The translations under genes and the position numbers were made by a program. A stretch of 44,355 nucleotides of DNA, taken from NCBI GenBank assembly GCA_029857955.1, contig JAOUFY010000018.1, forward strand, positions 1 through 44,355, written 5' to 3'. The notes beneath the pieces were generated by a model. That model did not search any database and had not been told where the DNA came from. It saw only the letters and a list, made by a program, of their open reading frames with translations. This document shows positions 8,131-16,482 of this stretch, in pieces (position 1 is the first letter of the stretch; every line of letters starts with the position of its first letter). This DNA comes from Spirochaetia bacterium. GTDB lineage: Bacteria > Spirochaetota > Leptospiria > Turneriellales > JAOUFE01.

Positions 8131-9411
8131 ATGCGCGTACTTATTCTTGGAAGCGGCGGTCGTGAACATGCCCTGTTTTTAAAAATTTCAGCCAGCCCTC
8201 TGGTTAAAGAACTTTATATAGCTCCCGGAAACGGAGGAATTCCTGAAAATCAAAAAATAGAGCTTGATGTTTGCGATTTTAATTCTATTTTAAAAGTAAT
8301 TATCGATAAAAAAATTGAATTATTGGTTGTAGGTCCCGAAATGCCGTTGGCAGCAGGTATAAAAAACTTTTTTAAAGAAAAAATTCCCGCTTTATTGGTT
8401 TTCGGACCAGATCAACATAGCGCCCGTCTTGAAGCATCAAAAGTATTTTCATATGAATTTATGGAAAAGGCAAACATTCCAACCGCCAAAAGTCATGTGG
8501 CGCGAAATTTAATTGAAGCCGAAGCGGTCATTAAAAATCATTCATTACCCCTGGTGATAAAAGCCGATGGACTGGCCTCAGGCAAGGGCGTCAGCATTCA
8601 TCATGATACCAAAGAAGCTTTGGATAAATGCTCTGAAATATTTAACGATAAAATTTTTGGCAGCTCCGGCGATTCAATTTTAATTCAGGAATTTATGCAG
8701 GGCAAAGAGGCTTCTTTGTTTGCCATTTGCAACGGTAAAGAAGCCATTTATCTGCCGACTGCCTGTGACTACAAAAGAGTTTACGATCATGGCCAGGGAC
8801 CAAACACCGGCGGCATGGGTTCATTTTCGCCCGGAAACATTTTAACGCAGGAACATATTGAAAAAGCTCATACCCTCATTGTAGAAAAGGTTTTGCGTGA
8901 ATTTAATTATACGGGTATTTTATATACAGGTTTAATGATCGGCGATAACACAATGAACGTCGTTGAATTTAATTGCCGTCTTGGCGATCCTGAAACTCAA
9001 TGCGTTTTACCAATGATGGAAACCGATCTTATACCGTATATTTTGTGGAGCTGCGGAAAAGAAAATGCCCCTTTTCGAATAAAAAACAACGAAACTTACA
9101 GTGTTCCTACCAAACCAGGTTATTGCATCAATGTTGTACTAACGGCAGCCGGCTACCCTTCTTCAGATTATGTTAAAAATATTTCTTTAAAATTTCCGGA
9201 CGAATTACCTGAAAATTTACACATGGTTCATGCCGGTACAAAATTTACCAATGGCGCAGTTGTATCACATGGGGGCCGAATAGCCAGTGTTGTTGTGTAC
9301 GACAAAAATCCAAACATAGCACGTGATAAAATTTATAATTTCATCGACTCTTTGAAAAAATTAAATGACTTTTCAAATCTTCATTATAGACTGGATATAG
9401 GCCAAATTTAG
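8131..9411 (+). CDS. purD: Phosphoribosylamine-glycine ligase (GARS)
   Basis: ATP-grasp enzyme of purine synthesis joining glycine to 5-phosphoribosylamine. The open frame reaches upstream to 7972, but the ATG at 8131 starts the conserved MRVLILGSGGREHAL and gives 426 residues, the normal PurD length. The extra 53 codons are therefore not part of it. Other landmarks are the APGNGG segment, VGPEMPLAAGI, FGPDQHSARLEASK, the ATP-grasp IKADGLASGKGV, GPNTGGMGSFSP and EFNCRLGDPETQ. No other pur gene is nearby. Confidence 0.96.
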   Translation: MRVLILGSGGREHALFLKISASPLVKELYIAPGNGGIPENQKIELDVCDFNSILKVIIDKKIELLVVGPEMPLAAGIKNFFKEKIPALLVFGPDQHSARLEASKVFSYEFMEKANIPTAKSHVARNLIEAEAVIKNHSLPLVIKADGLASGKGVSIHHDTKEALDKCSEIFNDKIFGSSGDSILIQEFMQGKEASLFAICNGKEAIYLPTACDYKRVYDHGQGPNTGGMGSFSPGNILTQEHIEKAHTLIVEKVLREFNYTGILYTGLMIGDNTMNVVEFNCRLGDPETQCVLPMMETDLIPYILWSCGKENAPFRIKNNETYSVPTKPGYCINVVLTAAGYPSSDYVKNISLKFPDELPENLHMVHAGTKFTNGAVVSHGGRIASVVVYDKNPNIARDKIYNFIDSLKKLNDFSNLHYRLDIGQI

Positions 9412-9501
9412 TGAAATTTTATATAAAAATCAAAATTTCGCTGAAGCTAAAAGTAAATAGCCTAAACCAAGTTTTAACCGTCAAAGGCCGATAATTAAAT
9501 A

Positions 9502-10467
9502 ATGTACTCTTTAACTGAAATAATTCATACAGGTAATCCGAAATATCTGCAATATTTTTCCAAAAAAACCGGATTTTTAATTACCGATTTTAAATCAACA
9601 AACAACGCCAATTTACAGTGGTTATGGAAACATATCGCCAAAAATTTTAATTTTATCAATGACTTCAGCAAATTAAATTATACTGAAAAACAAAAGCTTG
9701 GCGAAATTTTAAATAACTTTGGCTGCCTTCCTCAGTCAGATAAAACGTGCGATGAAATGGAAAAAAAGCTGCCCTGGGTATTTATTCATCCGGTATCGGG
9801 AATCTTTATTCCGCTTGAAATTGTCAAGCTGCTCATGCAGGAAGAAACATTTTTCAGGGAAAATTACTTGTTCAGTCTTCTTTACAAATTAAAAATCAAA
9901 GAACAAAAATACTTTACATCTTTCATTGGAAGTTCTCTTGATGCTAAAGTAAATTTGTCGTTTGAAAGCAGCCCTTTGGATATGGCGTTGGTTTTATACA
10001 TCTGGCTTTCTGAACAAATACGCGCCATTACCGACATTCGAAATATAATACCCGAGAGAGGTAAAATATTAAAAAGTCCTTTTACGTTCGCGCGAGAAAT
10101 CAACATGGATTCAATTGCCTCTGTAAATAATGCTTCTACGCTGATTCCTGAAAAGCCAGTTCCCATCTGGGATTACCTGTATTTACACTTCTCTCACTTA
10201 AAAGAAGATATTGATAAATTACATACGCTGGTTACAAGGGGAAATAAAGGTTTTTATCGATCTGTAAGTTTACTGAAAAATCAAAACAGCGATTTAATCA
10301 GAGCGTTTAAAGGAGGAATATTGATTCCCGTATTGGTCTCTACAGGGAAAAGTTCTCCGATAAAACTTGTTTCTCCAGTCGAATTGCATTATACCCTAAA
10401 AAACAACCAGGTTAAAAATTCCACAATTGTAAATGAATTACTTGGATCGCGTCGCGATCCAAGCTAA
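9502..10467 (+). CDS. Hypothetical protein, 321 residues
   Basis: I do not recognise this protein. It begins MYSLTEIIHTGNPKYLQYF, has no signal peptide or obvious membrane helix, and is rich in aromatic and Lys residues. It contains a central LPWVFIHPVSGIFIPLEIVK segment and a later KGGILIPVLVSTG segment. It follows purD by 90 bases on the same strand. Its codon use resembles the neighbours, which supports a real gene. The last codons (GSRRDPS) lie inside a perfect inverted repeat, so the end of the protein doubles as a hairpin. Confidence 0.65.
   Translation: MYSLTEIIHTGNPKYLQYFSKKTGFLITDFKSTNNANLQWLWKHIAKNFNFINDFSKLNYTEKQKLGEILNNFGCLPQSDKTCDEMEKKLPWVFIHPVSGIFIPLEIVKLLMQEETFFRENYLFSLLYKLKIKEQKYFTSFIGSSLDAKVNLSFESSPLDMALVLYIWLSEQIRAITDIRNIIPERGKILKSPFTFAREINMDSIASVNNASTLIPEKPVPIWDYLYLHFSHLKEDIDKLHTLVTRGNKGFYRSVSLLKNQNSDLIRAFKGGILIPVLVSTGKSSPIKLVSPVELHYTLKNNQVKNSTIVNELLGSRRDPS
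10441..10463. terminator. Perfect hairpin over the stop region
   Basis: CTTGGATCGCG is followed by one base and then CGCGATCCAAG, an 11-bp perfect dyad. The stop codon TAA is at 10465-10467. There is no T-run directly after it, so it may be a weak intrinsic terminator or an RNA-protecting hairpin. It lies between convergent genes. Confidence 0.5.
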
Positions 10468-10491
10468 ATTAAATAAATTGCAACGTTATTT

Positions 10492-11193
10492 TTAATCGTT
10501 TGACCTGCCGCCAAGCAAACCGGCTCTAATTAAATAATAGATAAGAGTTACAATTGCGCTTACTGCGGCTGCAACATAGGTTAAGGCTGCAGCGTTTAAA
10601 ACGGCGGAAACGCCTTCTCTTTCTGAAGCCTGTGAAAGTACGCCCGTATCCCACAATAATTTTTTGGCGCGTGCCGAGGCATCGAATTCAACCGGTAGAG
10701 TTATTAATTGAAATACAACTACAGCAGAAAAAAGAGCAATTCCGGCATATACAAGACCGGTCATTTGCAATAAAAATCCGCCAAAAAGTATAAAATAACT
10801 TAAATTGCTGCCGATGGATGCCATCGGAACCAGAGCGGTTCTAAATGAGAGCATGGCGTACTTTGTTTTATGTTGAATCGCATGACCGGCCTCATGAGCG
10901 CCGACTCCGGCGGCAGCTATGGTGCATCCGTCATAAACTTCGGAAGAAAGACGTAACACCTTATGGGCAGGGTCATAGTGATCAGACAAAAAACCGTCAA
11001 CTCTCTCGATTCTCACATCTGTTATTCCGCCGGAACGTAAAACGGCCTCTGCAGCCTGTGCGCCGCTCATGCCCGATCTGGTCGCAATTTTTGAATATTT
11101 ATTAAAGCGGCTCTTTACTAAAAAAGACGCTACCAGCGAAAATAAAAATGTCGGAGCAATTAAAATCAGGTACAATGGATCAAATCCAATCAT
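10492..11193 (-). CDS. Zinc-dependent membrane peptidase, YugP family
   Basis: Protein of 233 residues with an N-terminal membrane helix, the metallopeptidase motif HEAGHAIQH, and three further hydrophobic segments. The DVRIERVDGFLSDHYDP segment before the motif and the VEFDASARAK segment after it (a likely third zinc ligand region) fit PF04298 (Zn_peptidase_2, YugP). The family is predicted to act at the membrane; substrates are not established. AAGGAG about eight bases before the ATG supports the start. A 74-residue gene lies 17 bases upstream on the same strand, probably in one operon. Confidence 0.88.
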   Translation of the reverse strand: MIGFDPLYLILIAPTFLFSLVASFLVKSRFNKYSKIATRSGMSGAQAAEAVLRSGGITDVRIERVDGFLSDHYDPAHKVLRLSSEVYDGCTIAAAGVGAHEAGHAIQHKTKYAMLSFRTALVPMASIGSNLSYFILFGGFLLQMTGLVYAGIALFSAVVVFQLITLPVEFDASARAKKLLWDTGVLSQASEREGVSAVLNAAALTYVAAAVSAIVTLIYYLIRAGLLGGRSND

Positions 11194-11210
11194 GTTAAAA
11201 CTCCTTAAGT

Positions 11211-11435
11211 TTAAAGATTTAATTTCGAAAATATTTCCGAATCCTGTTCTTCAACAAGATTCCAAAAATCATCTGCAGAAAGCCCTTCGACTTTGGCAGA
11301 ATGTAGAAGTTTGTTTAATTTGCCTTTGTATTCTTCTATGTTAAATTTATCCTTATGCTCACATTCAATATAAGCTTCCCTTATCTCATCAACGTATTGA
11401 CGAATAAGACCGTCATGAAAACTTTCATTATCCAT
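11211..11435 (-). CDS. Small acidic hypothetical protein
   Basis: Protein of 74 residues, strongly acidic and predicted helical (starts MDNESFHDGLIRQYVDEIRE). It has no membrane segment and no recognised motif; residues around LSADDFWNLVEEQ look like a helical hairpin. It lies 17 bases upstream of the YugP-type peptidase gene in the same direction. The close spacing suggests co-expression, but no functional link can be read. Confidence 0.6.
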   Translation of the reverse strand: MDNESFHDGLIRQYVDEIREAYIECEHKDKFNIEEYKGKLNKLLHSAKVEGLSADDFWNLVEEQDSEIFSKLNL

Positions 11436-11605
11436 TGGCCATATTCTGTATAAATATACACTCCTTCAATCACTAATTTAAACAAGGTTGGGTTATCATT
11501 TTTATTTTATTTTATAGATTGACGGCGATGCTTTCACACATTATGTGGGTAAAAAGTAATTTTATTTAATTTCCTAATTGATTAAAATACAGATCTAATA
11601 AATTT

Positions 11606-12703
11606 ATGAATACATTTTCAACACAATTTAATGCATTTGAAGCCGATATGAAAAAATTAAAGCAAGATCTTCGTAAACTTGGTTATCTGGAACGACCTGT
11701 AGGATTTATTATTTTTTCCTGGGTATATAATCTGACATTTGCCATAATTCCAGCAATTATTTTTTTTTATAATGAAAATTTTATCGTGAAAGTTTTATGT
11801 GTTTTTTTAGCCGGATTAGGTTGCGTGGGAATCGCAACATGTTCTCACAATGCATCGCATGGAAATTCGTTTAAAACAAAGCTGGTAAACCAGTTTATGG
11901 ATATTTTTGGCTTTGATTTTATCATTGGGATCTCTTCAAGATTTTGGGATAATTTTCATAATAAATTACATCACCCAAATACAAGCATCGTATCGATTGA
12001 TCCTGATACGGACATCTTGCCATGGTTTGCCCTGCATGAAAAACAAGTTGAAAATGCCGGTAGTATAACAAAAATATATTACAAATACCAGTGGATTTTT
12101 TTTCCTTTTTTGGTAGGCTTTTACGTAATCATGTTACAGGTGATGGGATGGAAATTTTTATTAAAAAAACTAATTCATTTTAATATCCTCGACCATAAGC
12201 AGCGATTACTGCATATACTTGATGTTATTGTTTTGGCGGCACACTATGTATTTTGGATTGCTCTTCCATATTCATTTAATTTTTCTATCACTGAAATTTT
12301 AATACTGTATATTGGTAAAAATTTCATATCGGGCATGCTTTGTTTTTTTGCTCTGGCGCCTACACATTATGTAAGAGATGCATTGTACTTTGATGAGGAA
12401 ATTTTAAAGTTAAGTTACTATAGTCGCCAAATGTTTTCAACCATTAACTTTCGAGTTGGTTTTTTTGGTACACCTTTATTGAACGGAGTTGAGCATCACC
12501 TGGATCATCATCTTTTTCCTCAAGTTAGCCCCTCATTGTGCAAACGTCTGGGCAACGATATTAAAAAGATTGCACAAAAACATGGAATGCCCTATCGTTC
12601 CCTCAGTTGGTTAGAAATTATCATTGACTCTTATCGTGTGATCATGAAACCAAAAGTAGTTGATAATTCATTGATTGAAAAATACATAACAAAACTTTCG
12701 TAA
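11606..12703 (+). CDS. Membrane fatty-acid desaturase, first of two
   Basis: Protein of 365 residues of the FA_desaturase family (PF00487), a di-iron membrane enzyme placing double bonds in acyl chains. The three His boxes are HNASH (HX3H), HNKLHH (HX3HH) and EHHLDHH near the C-terminus, spaced as expected between two pairs of membrane helices. There is no cytochrome b5 or ferredoxin domain, so it needs external electron donors. It differs from the second desaturase at 12867-13946, whose third box has the front-end form. The two genes converge. The composite repeat S1, ending in a terminator-like hairpin, lies just after its stop. Confidence 0.88.
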   Translation: MNTFSTQFNAFEADMKKLKQDLRKLGYLERPVGFIIFSWVYNLTFAIIPAIIFFYNENFIVKVLCVFLAGLGCVGIATCSHNASHGNSFKTKLVNQFMDIFGFDFIIGISSRFWDNFHNKLHHPNTSIVSIDPDTDILPWFALHEKQVENAGSITKIYYKYQWIFFPFLVGFYVIMLQVMGWKFLLKKLIHFNILDHKQRLLHILDVIVLAAHYVFWIALPYSFNFSITEILILYIGKNFISGMLCFFALAPTHYVRDALYFDEEILKLSYYSRQMFSTINFRVGFFGTPLLNGVEHHLDHHLFPQVSPSLCKRLGNDIKKIAQKHGMPYRSLSWLEIIIDSYRVIMKPKVVDNSLIEKYITKLS

Positions 12704-12730
12704 TTACCTGCCAACCTGCGATATAGCGTA

Positions 12731-12862
12731 TGGGGTAAAGCGCTGTATAAAAAGTCAAAAGAAAACTGAAAGCCTGGCAGTTTACACCTTTAGCCGGATT
12801 ATTTAACCAATAAAAATACTCTACTTTTTAAACAGCGCTTTAGGGGAAAGACTTTTCCCCTT
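12731..12862 (+). repeat. Composite structured repeat, copy S1
   Basis: Begins TGGGGT. A 19-bp inverted repeat with one mismatch follows (left arm 12737-12755 AAAGCGCTGTATAAAAAGT, right arm 12823-12841). It then ends with AGGGGAAA-GACT-TTTCCCC followed by TTTT. It sits between the stops of two convergent desaturase genes. Confidence 0.85.
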
Positions 12863-12864
12863 TT
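12842..12864 (+). terminator. Intrinsic terminator at the end of S1
   Basis: GGGGAAA and TTTCCCC pair around a GACT loop and are followed by TTTT on the plus strand. It would end transcripts from the first desaturase gene. The same hairpin sequence recurs at 38784-38804. Confidence 0.75.
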
Positions 12865-12866
12865 AC

Positions 12867-13946
12867 TTATTCATTACCAATTTTTTTTAAAAATCTCAAA
12901 TGCGATGCATAAGCCTTTAATAATGTTGGTTGATTATTGTAAGGAAGTTTATACTTTTCAATTGTCTTTTTTATTATAGGATGAATGTCCGGGTAATGAA
13001 TACTGCATATCCATGGGAACAAATGATGCTCAATCTGGTAGTTTAATCCGCCGCAAAACCATGTTAATAATTTATTGTTTAATGAAAAATTACTCGATGA
13101 GGTTACCTGATTTTCTGCCCAGGTTGCCTTTAAATTTCCCTTTTTATCGGGTATGGCATGAGTTGTATTTTCCATAATATGAGCTACCTGGAAAATTGGA
13201 CACAATACAGCGCTGGTTGATACATGGAGGGCTAAAAATCCTGTCATGATTTTCCAAAAAGGGAGATCTAGCAACAAGTAAGGAATCACAATGATGTAAA
13301 AAAGATAAAATATACGCCAAAAAATAATTCCAACAATTTTCATAAACGGGTGTTTTCTTTGATCTCCCTCAGCAAATTCACTGAACACACGCAAATGAAA
13401 CATATCATAAAACAATAACCAGAACAAGGTATAATACGGATAAATCATAATAGAAGCATATATATGCTGGTACTTATGAAACCATCGCTTGGGAGCCTCC
13501 GGCGAATGTCGAACCAGCCAGATTTTTACCATGTCATAATCATATTTATATACATTCGTATACATATGATGCAAGGAATTATGTCGAAGATCCCATATAT
13601 ATTTATGGCTCCCTGCAAAGTTTAATAAACTGCCCATGATGTAATTTACAAATTTATTTTCAGAATATGAATTATGACTGCCGTCATGCATGATACCCAT
13701 ACCAATGCCCGCAATACCAACTCCCATAACACAGGCTAAAAGTAACATAACAATTTCAGGCAGGTTCCCAAATAATATTAAAAAATAACTGCCGTAAGTT
13801 ATGACCAACAATACCGCGGTGATTAAATACATTTTAATATTTCCTTTTTTAGAAATATTTTTTTCTTTAAAATAATTATTCACCTTTTCTTTTAATTCCG
13901 CATAAAACTTGTCTTCTTTTTTGTTATAAAATACATCGATGCTCAT
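12867..13946 (-). CDS. Front-end type acyl-lipid desaturase
   Basis: Protein of 359 residues, FA_desaturase family. Its His boxes are HDGSHNSYS (HX3H), LRHNSLHHMYTN (HX3HH) and QIEHHLFP. The Gln in the third box is typical of front-end (delta-5/delta-6 or linoleoyl-CoA type) desaturases that act on already unsaturated chains. Four hydrophobic segments are present. No fused cytochrome b5 domain is seen, unlike eukaryotic front-end enzymes. It lies next to another desaturase, an SDR and a ketosynthase, consistent with a lipid-modification group. Composite repeat S5 lies upstream of its start, in the same orientation. Confidence 0.88.
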   Translation of the reverse strand: MSIDVFYNKKEDKFYAELKEKVNNYFKEKNISKKGNIKMYLITAVLLVITYGSYFLILFGNLPEIVMLLLACVMGVGIAGIGMGIMHDGSHNSYSENKFVNYIMGSLLNFAGSHKYIWDLRHNSLHHMYTNVYKYDYDMVKIWLVRHSPEAPKRWFHKYQHIYASIMIYPYYTLFWLLFYDMFHLRVFSEFAEGDQRKHPFMKIVGIIFWRIFYLFYIIVIPYLLLDLPFWKIMTGFLALHVSTSAVLCPIFQVAHIMENTTHAIPDKKGNLKATWAENQVTSSSNFSLNNKLLTWFCGGLNYQIEHHLFPWICSIHYPDIHPIIKKTIEKYKLPYNNQPTLLKAYASHLRFLKKIGNE

Positions 13947-14061
13947 TTATTTACCTTTTATAAAATAAAGATTTAATTTTTATTTCTCTTGTCAATCAGA
14001 TTTATGCCTGACAATTAACGGTTAATTTATAACTTGACGATGTAAAAACATTTATCAAACT

Positions 14062-14118
14062 AAAAAGGGGGTTAGCGACCCCCTCGCCGACAAAGGCAAG
14101 CCTTTTTTGGCTACCCCT
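14062..14118 (-). repeat. Composite structured repeat, copy S5
   Basis: Read on the minus strand it begins AGGGGT. It continues with a variable stem (AGCC...GGCT and AAGGC..GCCTT) and ends with AGGGGGT-cgcta-ACCCCCT followed by T residues. It has the same architecture as S1-S4. It lies between the divergent desaturase and SDR starts, so it is not simply a 3' terminator of either. Confidence 0.7.
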
Positions 14119-14134
14119 TGCGTTAAGGATGCAA

Positions 14135-14977
14135 ATGAAGTATATTTTAATTACAGGAGTATCCACCGGAATTGGACAGGGTATTTTAATTGAACTTGTA
14201 AAAAACGGATATTTTGTTTTTGGAACTGTCAGAAGTAAAAATGACGCTGAACGTTTAAAAAAAGAAGTCAACAGTGATTTGTTTTTTCCCATTTTAACAG
14301 ATGTAACTGATGAAAAATCAATTCAGTCTGCGTTTGAAATAATAAGAGATAAACTTCAAAATAATATATTATTTGCATTGATCAATAATGCCGGTATTTT
14401 AATTGGAGGTCCGCTTGTTCATCTAAATCTAGACCATTACCGCCAGGTTATGGAAGTAAACTTTTTTGGCACCGTAAAAATGATGCAAACTTTTATCCCA
14501 TTAATGTCAAGTATTCATAAAAATAAAGCCGCCAGCCAAATCATCAACATCAGTTCCGTACTTGGACACTATGGACTTCCCTATATTTCTACATATACAG
14601 CTTCTAAATATGCCATAGAAGGTTTTTCCGATTCAGTAAGAAGAGAAATTAAAAAATTAAACATCAATCTGGTTTTACTGATTCCCGGAGCGGTAAAAAC
14701 TTTAATTTTTAAAAAAGGAGCAAATGAAGAAGATTATGATTACGCAAAAAATACAGTCTTTGAGCATAGCGGTAAAAATCTCAGAAAACAAATGTTAAAA
14801 CGCGAAGAATTGGGAATAAGCTCACAAAAAATAGGAAAAAAAGTAATTCAAATTTTAAAAAATCCAAACCCAAAACCAAGATACAGCATCACCGGCAGCC
14901 CAATGGTCGAATGGTATTGGCCAAAATACCTTCCCGATCGAATTCTTGATTTTATTTTAAATAAAATTCTTAAATAG
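14135..14977 (+). CDS. Short-chain dehydrogenase/reductase (classical SDR)
   Basis: Protein of 280 residues starting MKYILITGVSTGIGQG. It has the Rossmann TGxxxGxG, the NNAG motif, the catalytic Ser in ISSVLG, YTASK with the catalytic Tyr and Lys, and PGAV after it. The substrate cannot be read. The C-terminal region (MVEWYWPKYLPD) resembles membrane-associated lipid or retinol-type SDRs. An ATG at 14129 is in frame, but AAGGA at 14125-14129 is well placed for the ATG at 14135. It is convergent with the ketosynthase III gene, the stops being only about 10 bases apart. Confidence 0.85.
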   Translation: MKYILITGVSTGIGQGILIELVKNGYFVFGTVRSKNDAERLKKEVNSDLFFPILTDVTDEKSIQSAFEIIRDKLQNNILFALINNAGILIGGPLVHLNLDHYRQVMEVNFFGTVKMMQTFIPLMSSIHKNKAASQIINISSVLGHYGLPYISTYTASKYAIEGFSDSVRREIKKLNINLVLLIPGAVKTLIFKKGANEEDYDYAKNTVFEHSGKNLRKQMLKREELGISSQKIGKKVIQILKNPNPKPRYSITGSPMVEWYWPKYLPDRILDFILNKILK

Positions 14978-14987
14978 TAAACGATGT

Positions 14988-16031
14988 TTAATATTTAAAT
15001 TGAACCACGCTAAAAACCATTCCGGCGCTGGCAGGAAAAAGTATTACACTGTCTCCCCTCTTCATTCTGTTTTCATCTAAAGCGCGTCGAATACCGGCAG
15101 GAACACTCGCTGAAACCAGATTACCATAAGCAGGAAAAACTTCCGCATACATTTTATCTCGCTCAATACCAAGATCAACGCCGCCTAATAAATAAGCAGT
15201 ACTGGTAGCAGCATGGGGAAAATAAATATCAGGATGATTGTAACTTGGAACAACGCTTTTTACCAATTCCTGAAGATAAATGGTGGCGTGATTGATCATT
15301 TCCTGACCAAAGGATACAAATTTATTTGGACCAGAAAGGCCGAGCCGTACCGAATCATCCACAAAATCCTTATAATTTTCATGAGGAATCGTGCATAGAT
15401 CGGCAAGTTGAGGTTTTGAAATATAATCAAACGACCAGATATCATCTGAAGCAGTAAGCAAGGTTGCCGAAGCCGCCTCGCCAATTGTATAGGTCGGGAA
15501 GGTATGTTTGATTTGTTTAATATCTTTAATCTCAAATAGTTCTGGGTAACCATGCTCATAGGCGTTGAATTCGCCGTTTACAATTAAAATATTACGATAT
15601 CGACCGGTTTTTAAAAACTGATATGAAATCTCCAGGGCTCGAATCCAGCTCATACAGGCATCTGTTATGTCAAAGCAGGAGGCTTCCATTCCGAACATTT
15701 TTGCATAAAAATATGCATTGGCAGGTTCAATAAAACCCTTACCAATTCCGCAATAAATGACAAGATCAATCTCGTCTTTTTTAACTCCGCTATCATCAAA
15801 AACTTCCTGAATGGCAGCCCGTATAAAATCAGAAGATTTTTCGCCTTTGTCCAGATCGCGAATATAACGGTCTCGTGCACCGCTTTTTTTAAGCATGTGC
15901 ATCACCATACGCTGGTATGCCTTTAATATAACCTTTGATACCTTTGGGCTGTGTTCCTCAATCATATCCATGATGGTTTGATTGGTAACCTTTTTACTTG
16001 GGATTTTAACCGCAATGCTTTGTATTTTCAT
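14988..16031 (-). CDS. 3-oxoacyl-ACP synthase III homologue (FabH/OleA-like thiolase fold)
   Basis: Protein of 347 residues with the KAS III catalytic set: Cys in DITDACMSW, His in YFPHAATS, and Asn in AYGNLVSASVPAG. These enzymes condense an acyl-CoA with malonyl-ACP or, in the OleA branch, two acyl chains. The N-terminal region (SKVILKAYQRMVM..SGARDRYI) is longer than in housekeeping FabH. The GGVDLGIERDKM and ALDENRMKRGD segments are typical of the family. The neighbouring desaturases and SDR suggest a special lipid product rather than general chain initiation; that is inference from context. It has no membrane segment. Confidence 0.82.
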   Translation of the reverse strand: MKIQSIAVKIPSKKVTNQTIMDMIEEHSPKVSKVILKAYQRMVMHMLKKSGARDRYIRDLDKGEKSSDFIRAAIQEVFDDSGVKKDEIDLVIYCGIGKGFIEPANAYFYAKMFGMEASCFDITDACMSWIRALEISYQFLKTGRYRNILIVNGEFNAYEHGYPELFEIKDIKQIKHTFPTYTIGEAASATLLTASDDIWSFDYISKPQLADLCTIPHENYKDFVDDSVRLGLSGPNKFVSFGQEMINHATIYLQELVKSVVPSYNHPDIYFPHAATSTAYLLGGVDLGIERDKMYAEVFPAYGNLVSASVPAGIRRALDENRMKRGDSVILFPASAGMVFSVVQFKY

Positions 16032-16482
16032 AAGTTAATTTCTTTAAACTTTATCAGATATAAATGATATAAAAACATTGTCAGTATGTATCTAACTATT
16101 GCATTTTTTCATTAAAATGAATGTAATTATATCATATGTAAATAACGTCTTAAATTTTGATTTGAAACGTCAACCAATAATTAAGTATATAAGAATTCTT
16201 TAATGTATTTAATGGCAAACGGCTACTTCTTGCTATAAAGGCGGCGTTTTGGCGTACGTAGAGCGTCAAAACAACCAAATTTATCCAAAATAAATGGCTC
16301 GGCATCAATCAAGTTCTCGATTTTTATCAAAATTAAGAGTAAAACTCAATTCATAGAATAATTATTTATAATATTTACCATATCTAATATTCATTTTTAC
16401 ATAGACGGGGCAACGTACAGGGAAAAATATGACTTTTATTTGCTAAATAATTGTTTAATAATGTATAATATGATGGAACCAT
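16032..16482. other. 451-base divergent intergenic region
   Basis: AT-rich and without a convincing gene, between divergent starts. It holds an imperfect hairpin at 16246-16272 (GTTTTGGCG, nine bases, CGTCAAAAC; one mismatch). A TATAATA at 16464-16470, 12 bases before the cyclase ATG, could be a -10 element, but no good -35 is seen. A minus-strand open frame across 16384-16608 overlaps the cyclase gene and looks spurious. Confidence 0.5.

Noticed and set aside
10554..11344. Plus-strand frames across the YugP gene
   Set aside because: Arg-rich shadows of the minus-strand peptidase gene, which carries the HEAGHAIQH motif.
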